This document shows, in pieces, positions 58,994 through 64,000 of a DNA stretch of 64,000 bases. The stretch lies in assembly GCF_965221685.1 (NCBI RefSeq), contig NZ_OZ244907.1; one strand, 5' to 3'. A program made the position numbers and the translations under genes. The first letter of the stretch is position 1. Every line of letters begins with the position of its first letter. Below the pieces are notes generated by a model. The model searched no databases. It worked only from the letters and a program-made list of their open reading frames with translations, and was not told where the DNA came from. Source of the stretch: Palauibacter sp022826685. GTDB lineage: Bacteria; Gemmatimonadota; Gemmatimonadetes; Palauibacterales; Palauibacteraceae.

Positions 58994-59469
58994 GGATCGC
59001 CTAGGGCCTGAATCACGGCAGGGAATCGTCTAACTACGTACAGGGCTGCACGATCTGCGTTTCCTGCCGTTGTACTGGACCTTGCTGGACCGTGCCGTGA
59101 AAGCGGGGAAAACCGGACCTGAATGGCGGGACTCCCACCCGCGTTGTCCTCGCCACCAAGGGTCCCAGAATGCTGTATGTGGACGCCCCCAGTTGGGCAA
59201 GCGCGGATTCAGAACCGAGTTGGTGGCAGTGGGCCAGGTACTGTCGTATGTCCGGCCTCTTGATGCAGCGCTTGTTTGGCTGCGGGCCCGTATGGTGTGC
59301 GTGAGATCGGATCCAAATCGGCTTGGCGGGCTCATGAGGCCCTTCAGCATACACTGGTTTTTTCGATCCCGTCTTGTCGACCGTTTGCCCTTACCCGTTT
59401 CTCGTCCTGCTGCCCACACCTCCCCGACAGCGTCTTTGCTTTTCGGCTTTTTCTCCTTTCTCCGCCCGA
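58994..59469. other. Intergenic region between Fic gene and IS110 remnant
   Basis: About 475 nt with no supported gene. Short frames here have no family features. Composition is mixed, with a pyrimidine-rich stretch at 59360-59460 on the plus strand next to the IS110 remnant that may be part of its non-coding end. Confidence 0.4.
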
Positions 59470-60487
59470 TCAGGCGGCAGTGCGAACCCGGTAGGTCTCC
59501 TTCTTCGTGGCCAGCGCCCAGACCGTCCGCGCCATCTTGTTGGCGAGCGCCACCGCCACCAGCTTCTTCGGCTTGCGTGCCAACATCCCGGCCAGCCACG
59601 GATCCGTGACGTCGCCGCGCCGGACCGCATGCGTGACAACGGTCATCGCTCCGGAGACCAGGAGCCGCCTGAGATCGCGTTGGCCCATTTTTGAGATCCG
59701 GCCCAGCCTCGGCTTGCCTCCGGTCGTGTGTTGCCGGGGCACGAGGCCGAGCTAGGCCGAGAAGTCGCGGCCGCGCCGGAAGCTCTCCATCGGCGGCGCG
59801 AAGGCCTGGATGGCCATCGCGGTGACCGGCCCGATGCCCGGGATCGTCATCAGGCAAGCCGTCTCTTCGTCCTCCCGTGCCCTCCGCAGGAATTCACGGT
59901 CGAGTCCGTCGATCTTCTCATCGAGCTCGTCGATCCGCCCAAACAGCAGCCAGCCCAGCTCGACGACCGCCTCCGGCAGGCCCGAGTCCCCGTCTTCGAG
60001 CACTGCGGCCAGTTGCCCGACCCGGGCTCTGCCTTTTGGAGCGACGATGCCGTACTCGACCAGGTGACCCCGAAGCGCGTTGATCGTCTGCGTGCGCTGG
60101 CGCGCCAGCAGGTCACGCGTGTGAAAGAGCATCGGCTTGCTGCGCCTCCGTCTTGACCGCCACGAAGTGCATGGTCGGCCGCTCGGCCGCTTCCGTGATC
60201 GCCTCCGCGTCCGCCGCGTCGTTCTTCTGCCGCTTGACGAACGGCTTCACGTAGATCGGCGGAACCAGCCGCACCTCGTGGCCGAGCGCGGCGATCTCCC
60301 GGCCCCAGTAGTGGGCACCAGCGCACGCCTCCATCGCCACCGTGCAAGGCGGCTGCGAGGCGAGAAAGCTCAGCACCTTCCCGCGGCTCAGCTTCCGGCG
60401 GAAGGCAACCGACCCATCCGCCTTCGCCCCGTGCACCTGAAAGCTGCGCTTTGCCAGATCGATCCCGATGACGCTAACCTCTTCCAT
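59470..60487 (-). pseudogene. IS110-family transposase, degenerate
   Basis: The full-length frame would be about 339 codons from ATG 60487. EVSVIGIDLAKRSFQVHGAK is the DEDD-type N-terminus, NALRGHLVEYGIVAPKGRAR lies in the middle, MTIPGIGPVTAMAIQAFAPP is the Transposase_20 helix, and GGKPRLGRISKMGQRDLRRL is the C-terminal serine-type end. Two lesions break it. A frameshift near 60133-60140 (QQADALSH against the expected QQA...MLFHTRDLLARQRTQ) separates the first two parts. An in-frame TAG at 59752-59754 replaces the usual Trp of the FSAWLGLVPRQ-type motif. The insertion sequence is therefore inactive on its own. It lies between the Fic gene and the phosphorothioation operon, as often seen in defence islands. 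Confidence 0.88.
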
Positions 60488-61157
60488 GTGGATGCCTCCT
60501 CCCTCAGATGGTCCGATTAAATCGCTCAGTACCATCTTGGCACATCGCGATGCCGTCGAGAGGGGGCGTCCACTCCATCGGCTTGTCTCCCATAATCATG
60601 CAGATTCCTGCGTGATTTGCATGACCGGGTCGCGGGGAAGGCCCGGGCTTTTGAGCGCCCGCAGAGGCGAGCGTAGCGAGCCGGAGCGGGGCCAGCGGCG
60701 GGATGGAGGCCACCGATGCCGGGCCGTCCATGTACCCCTGAAGCCGGAGCGGCGACTGATTCCGCCAGCGCCCGCGGGGATCGACACGGGCATCAGTTCG
60801 GCTGTCGGTTGGATCAACCTGACTACGCTTCTCCTCCGTCGTTTCGCCTCGTTTGGTCGTGCTGCCCTTCACGCTTCGGTGACCCGAAGGGCGACATCCT
60901 ACGGATCTCATCCGCCGTAGGTTTCATTTTCGCTGGCCGACCAGTTGGAGTCCGAGGCACGGCGTTGCGAAGGAAATCGACTTGGCGGCGGGCAGTGGCG
61001 ATCCCGGCGATACCAACGAAGGGCCGGTATGAGCATGCGACCGGGCGAGGGTAAGGGGACCCGACCGGCCTGCGGGCGGGACGCCGGGTTGCCAGAGAGC
61101 GACGGATTCTGTCCTACCTCATGGCGTTGTTCAGCGAGTTGGCCCATCTTTGTGGAC
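60488..61157. other. Non-coding region: IS110 5' flank and leader of the dnd-like operon
   Basis: About 670 nt without a supported gene. In active IS110 elements the non-coding sequence beside the transposase start encodes a bridge RNA that guides recombination. An inverted repeat CATGCA/TGCATG (60597-60602 and 60618-60623) lies about 110 bp upstream of the transposase start, where such an RNA would be expected, but no fold was verified. The right part must contain the promoter of the desulfurase operon; no clear -35/-10 was recognised. Confidence 0.4.
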
Positions 61158-62390
61158 ATGTTCCCCCGGCAAGCCGGTCCATCGATTCCTGACGCCGCCG
61201 CGACCATAGCGGGTGTAGCCGATCGCCCACTGGTCGGCGCGGGCATTTATCTCGATTACGCCGCGACTACGCCTGTGGATCCGGCGGTCGCACGGGCGAT
61301 GAGCGGTTTCCTCACGATGGATGGCACCTTCGGGAACCCAGCCTCAGTGACTCACGGCTTCGGCCAGGCCGCAGCGGACGCGGTGGAGAATGCTCGACGG
61401 GAGGTCGCGGCCCTGGTTTCCTCAAGACCCGAAGAGATCATCTGGACCTCCGGGGCGACCGAGGCAATCAACCTTGCCCTGAAAGGATCGGCCCTAGCCC
61501 GTCGCGAGCGTGGCAGGCACATCGTTACCTCGCCCTTGGAGCATAGGGCAGTCCTCGATTCTGCGGAGTGGCTTGAGTCGCTGGGGTTCGAGATCGGCTA
61601 TGTCGAGCTAGACGATCACGGCAGAGTGACCCGGAAGGCTCTCTCGCGAGCGCTTCGACCAGACACCGTGCTCGTGTCTCTGATGCTCGTCAACAACGAG
61701 ACGGGTACGATCACCGACACCGCAGCGCTTGGCCCACTGATTCGTGAGCGGGGAGCACTCTTCCATGTGGACGCCGTGCAGGGCGCGGCGCGGCTACGCA
61801 TGGACGACATCGCCACTGCGGCGGATCTCGTCTCAATCAGCGGACACAAGATGTACGGACCGAAGGGGATTGGCGCGATCCGGGTTCGTATGCCTCTCCT
61901 AGGTGAGTTGGTTCCTCAAATGCACGGTGGCGGGCACGAGCTTGGGCTACGTTCAGGAACGCTGCCGACCCACCAGGTCGTCGGTATGGGCGAGGCCGCC
62001 AAGCTCGCTCGCGAGCACGGTGAGGCTGACGCGAAACACGTCACCTCCCTCGACCGAAAGCTGCGCGCACACCTAGACCGGATCAGGGGAGCGTCTTTGA
62101 ACGGCAGCACTCCGCGACGCGTCCCCGGCATTCTCAACGTACACTTTGCGGATGTGGCGGCGGAGGCGCTGATGATCGGTCTCGGAAACGTCGCGATCTC
62201 ATCCGGCTCAGCGTGCACCGCCGCAGAAGTACTGCCCTCTCATGTCTTGCTCGCACTCGGCCTTGGCGAAGAGAGAGCCCACTCTTCGGTCAGATTCAGC
62301 TTCGGTCGCTTTACGACAATGGACGAAATCGATCACGTCGGATGGCTGCTGGCTGAGATCGTACCCGCGTTGCGGAAGCTATCGCGATGA
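61158..62390 (+). CDS. dndA: Cysteine desulfurase, DndA/IscS-like
   Basis: 410 residues from ATG 61158; longer starts add unconserved Arg-rich sequence. It is a PLP enzyme that removes sulfur from cysteine for delivery to partner proteins. GIYLDYAATTPVDPAVARAM is the NifS-type N-terminus. EEIIWTSGATEAINLALKGS and HVDAVQGAARLRMDDIA follow, and SISGHKMYGPKGIGA carries the PLP lysine (K231). SSGSACTAAEVLPSHVLLAL carries the catalytic Cys353. It overlaps dndC by 4 nt, so it is the dedicated sulfur supplier (dndA) of this operon, although IscS-type proteins are similar. Confidence 0.88.
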   Translation: MFPRQAGPSIPDAAATIAGVADRPLVGAGIYLDYAATTPVDPAVARAMSGFLTMDGTFGNPASVTHGFGQAAADAVENARREVAALVSSRPEEIIWTSGATEAINLALKGSALARRERGRHIVTSPLEHRAVLDSAEWLESLGFEIGYVELDDHGRVTRKALSRALRPDTVLVSLMLVNNETGTITDTAALGPLIRERGALFHVDAVQGAARLRMDDIATAADLVSISGHKMYGPKGIGAIRVRMPLLGELVPQMHGGGHELGLRSGTLPTHQVVGMGEAAKLAREHGEADAKHVTSLDRKLRAHLDRIRGASLNGSTPRRVPGILNVHFADVAAEALMIGLGNVAISSGSACTAAEVLPSHVLLALGLGEERAHSSVRFSFGRFTTMDEIDHVGWLLAEIVPALRKLSR

Positions 62391-63577
62391 GCGTGTCCGC
62401 AACCTCGCCTACCAGTGTGGGGACCCTGCCGAACCGCATCGAGGCTGTCAAGGACGTGATTCGCTCGGAATACCAGGAGACGCACCGCTATCCATGGCTC
62501 GTCGCCTACTCCGGTGGGAAGGATTCCACCTTGCTCCTACAGTTGGTGTGGGAGGTAATTGCCGATCTCCCGCCCGACGCGCGACAGCGCCGCGTGCTGG
62601 TCGTTGGCAACGACACACTCGTCGAATCCCCCCTAGTCATCGAGCATCTCCGCGATTCGCTCAAGGAGATTGGGTCCGCCGCAGGGGAGCAGGGACTTCC
62701 CATCGAGACGAAGATCACCGTACCGTGTATCGACCAGACATTCTGGGTGAGCGTCATCGGTCGCGGGTACATCCCTCCCACGCGCAATTTTCGCTGGTGT
62801 ACCGACCGGATGAAAATTCTGCCCACTACCCGCTTGCTCAAACGTATCACTCGCAGCGCCAAAGGGTCGGTGCTCCTGATCGGAACGCGACGGGCGGAGT
62901 CGCAAAACCGTCAGCGTGCGATGAACAAACGAGAAGTGTCCGCTAGTCAGTTGAACCCGCACGGCAAGGTGGACGGCTGCTGGATGTTCGCACCTCTTGC
63001 GGACCTAAAGGACAACGACGTGTGGATGATGCTCATGCAACACCCGGCACCCTGGGGTAAATCCCACCGTCGGCTGATCACCCTCTACCGTAACGCTGGC
63101 GGCGGCGAGTGTCCGCTGGTCATCACGAAGGAACAGGCTCCGTCTTGCGGGAGTTCGTCGCCGCGCTTTGGATGTTGGACGTGCACGGTTGTCCAGAAGG
63201 ACCGCAGCCTCCGTGGGCTCATCGACTCCGGATATGCGGATACGGCACGAATGGAAGCGCTGTTCGATTTCCGCGAGTGGTTAATTGAAATGCGGGAGAG
63301 CGACACGAACCGTCTCCCCGTGCGTCGGGACGGCAACGTCAAGCGCCGGAAGGACGGGTCTCGCATCTATGGCCCGTTTACGCTCGCTGTGCGGAAGGAA
63401 ATACTCAACAGGCTCCACAGACTCGAAGAGCGAATCGGCAAACGGCTCATTCTCCCAGCAGAGATTGACTCCATCGAAGATGTCTGGTGGCGCGACGAAA
63501 TCCGCGAAGACGCGCGGCTCGCGCTTGAGCGCAGCATCGTGAACGAGGATCCCGAACCGGTCTTGGAGACGGCGTGA
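62387..63577 (+). CDS. dndC: DNA phosphorothioation protein DndC
   Basis: 396 residues from ATG 62387. DndC is an ATP-pyrophosphatase of the PAPS-reductase type that activates DNA for sulfur insertion into the backbone. YSGGKDST (SGGKDS at 42-47) is the ATP loop. ECPLVITKEQAPSCGSSSPR, followed by FGCWTCTVVQKD, gives four cysteines (C242, C254, C263, C266) for an Fe-S cluster. LLIGTRRAESQNRQRAMNKR and DGCWMFAPLADLKDNDVWMM are typical. The stop overlaps a DUF262 gene start by 4 nt. DndD, DndE and DndB are not seen before the window ends, so the full system cannot be judged here. Confidence 0.93.
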   Translation: MSVSATSPTSVGTLPNRIEAVKDVIRSEYQETHRYPWLVAYSGGKDSTLLLQLVWEVIADLPPDARQRRVLVVGNDTLVESPLVIEHLRDSLKEIGSAAGEQGLPIETKITVPCIDQTFWVSVIGRGYIPPTRNFRWCTDRMKILPTTRLLKRITRSAKGSVLLIGTRRAESQNRQRAMNKREVSASQLNPHGKVDGCWMFAPLADLKDNDVWMMLMQHPAPWGKSHRRLITLYRNAGGGECPLVITKEQAPSCGSSSPRFGCWTCTVVQKDRSLRGLIDSGYADTARMEALFDFREWLIEMRESDTNRLPVRRDGNVKRRKDGSRIYGPFTLAVRKEILNRLHRLEERIGKRLILPAEIDSIEDVWWRDEIREDARLALERSIVNEDPEPVLETA

Positions 63578-64000
63578 CTAGAATTCAATCGGAAGTAAGA
63601 CTCCTCTTTCGCGTTCTGTGCTCGGCTCACTTCGAGGTGCCTTGGCACCAGCGCCACTACGACTGGACGGTGCAGGAGGTCGGCGATCTTCTCGAGGATC
63701 TGATGGACGCGCTCGATTCCGACAAGACTTGTTACTTCCTCGGCTCCATCATGCTACTCAAGCCAACCGGTGCCGCGCCGTGGAGGATCAACGACGGACA
63801 GCAACGGCTGATCACATTCTCTCTGCTCATGGCGGCCTTCTGCCGCCGCTTCTCCGAAGAAGAGCCCCGTGATACTTGGCGCGAGACATCGGCGCTCCGC
63901 GCCCTGTTCGACCGCAACGAGAACGAAATCTCTCGCTTGGACGATGCGCACCAATATACGCATCGGATCGCGCCTCCGAAGGACAATAGGCGCATGTACA
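63574..64000 (+). CDS. DUF262 (DGQQR) protein, N-terminal part, runs off the window
   Basis: Starts at GTG 63574, overlapping dndC's stop (GTGA), and stays open to the last base, giving about 142 visible codons. AHFEVPWHQRHYDWTVQEVG and YFLGSIMLLKPTG, followed by RINDGQQRLITFSLLMAAFC, are the DUF262 N-terminal domain, whose DGQQR motif is the nucleotide-hydrolysing ParB/Srx-type site of GmrSD and SspE. In such proteins it senses modified DNA and controls a C-terminal nuclease (DUF1524 or similar); that end is not visible. Coupling to dndC suggests it is the restriction or regulatory half of a phosphorothioation defence system. Confidence 0.82.
   Translation, partial: MTRIQSEVRLLFRVLCSAHFEVPWHQRHYDWTVQEVGDLLEDLMDALDSDKTCYFLGSIMLLKPTGAAPWRINDGQQRLITFSLLMAAFCRRFSEEEPRDTWRETSALRALFDRNENEISRLDDAHQYTHRIAPPKDNRRMY

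Noticed and set aside
59034..59354. Short open frame between the Fic gene and the IS110 remnant
   Set aside because: No domain, no ribosome-binding site and atypical composition; treated as non-coding.
60504..60911. Minus-strand open frame upstream of the IS110 transposase
   Set aside because: Low-complexity sequence over the non-coding end of the insertion sequence; more likely flank or bridge-RNA DNA than a protein gene.
1..64000. CRISPR arrays, rRNA or tRNA genes
   Set aside because: No regularly spaced repeats, and no rRNA or tRNA sequence was recognised in the intergenic gaps by eye; a covariance search would be decisive.

Overview
The window is very GC-rich, densely packed bacterial DNA. 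GTG and TTG starts are frequent, and stop/start overlaps of the GTGA or ATGA type are common. The content suggests a heterotrophic, Gram-negative bacterium, most like Gemmatimonadota (including marine or sponge-associated lineages): many secreted or lipoprotein hydrolases, Tat-exported enzymes, outer-membrane barrels, sortilin-like BNR proteins, Ig-like/LRR lipoproteins and sodium-coupled transporters. The phylum is inferred from gene style; no rRNA or tRNA gene was seen.

Layout. 1-2.3 kb: the end of a ComEC-like metallo-beta-lactamase protein with a lamin-tail domain, a coupled DUF3006 gene, and an unknown zinc-ribbon membrane protein. 2.4-7.7 kb: two close gamma-glutamyltransferase paralogues in the same orientation around an oppositely oriented membrane-protein gene. 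7.7-18.5 kb: a surface lipoprotein gene (four Ig-like domains plus plant-type LRRs) split by a 7.6-kb integrative, mobilizable element. The element has a P4-type integrase, HTH and AlpA regulators, a hairpin-rich oriT candidate, a ColE1-type mobC-mobA module with mobB and mobD nested inside mobA, and an overlapping cassette of cytosine-5 methyltransferase, EcoRII-type restriction enzyme and Vsr endonuclease. A 15-bp direct repeat marks both junctions, and joining the two copies rebuilds the LRR frame and its 24-residue period.

18.5-57.3 kb: chromosomal genes dominated by peptide and amino-acid scavenging and salvage: pdxH, an NSS transporter, a SulP transporter, a glycosylasparaginase, M28 and M20 peptidases, an SSS symporter, a cyclase, an N-acyl-D-amino-acid deacylase, an Asp/Glu-type racemase, aconitase X (two subunits), a carbamoylputrescine-amidase-like nitrilase and a DmdA-like GcvT-fold enzyme. 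Also present are SRAP, NudC, a VapBC-type toxin-antitoxin pair, and several beta-propeller lipoproteins.

57.4-64 kb: a defence-like end. It holds an AbiEi-Fic fusion with an 18-bp palindrome upstream, a decayed IS110-family transposase, and the start of a phosphorothioation-type operon: a dndA-like cysteine desulfurase, dndC, and a DUF262 (DGQQR) gene that overlaps dndC by 4 nt and runs off the window. The split-LRR mobilizable element and this dndA-dndC-DUF262 operon are the two systems most worth following up.
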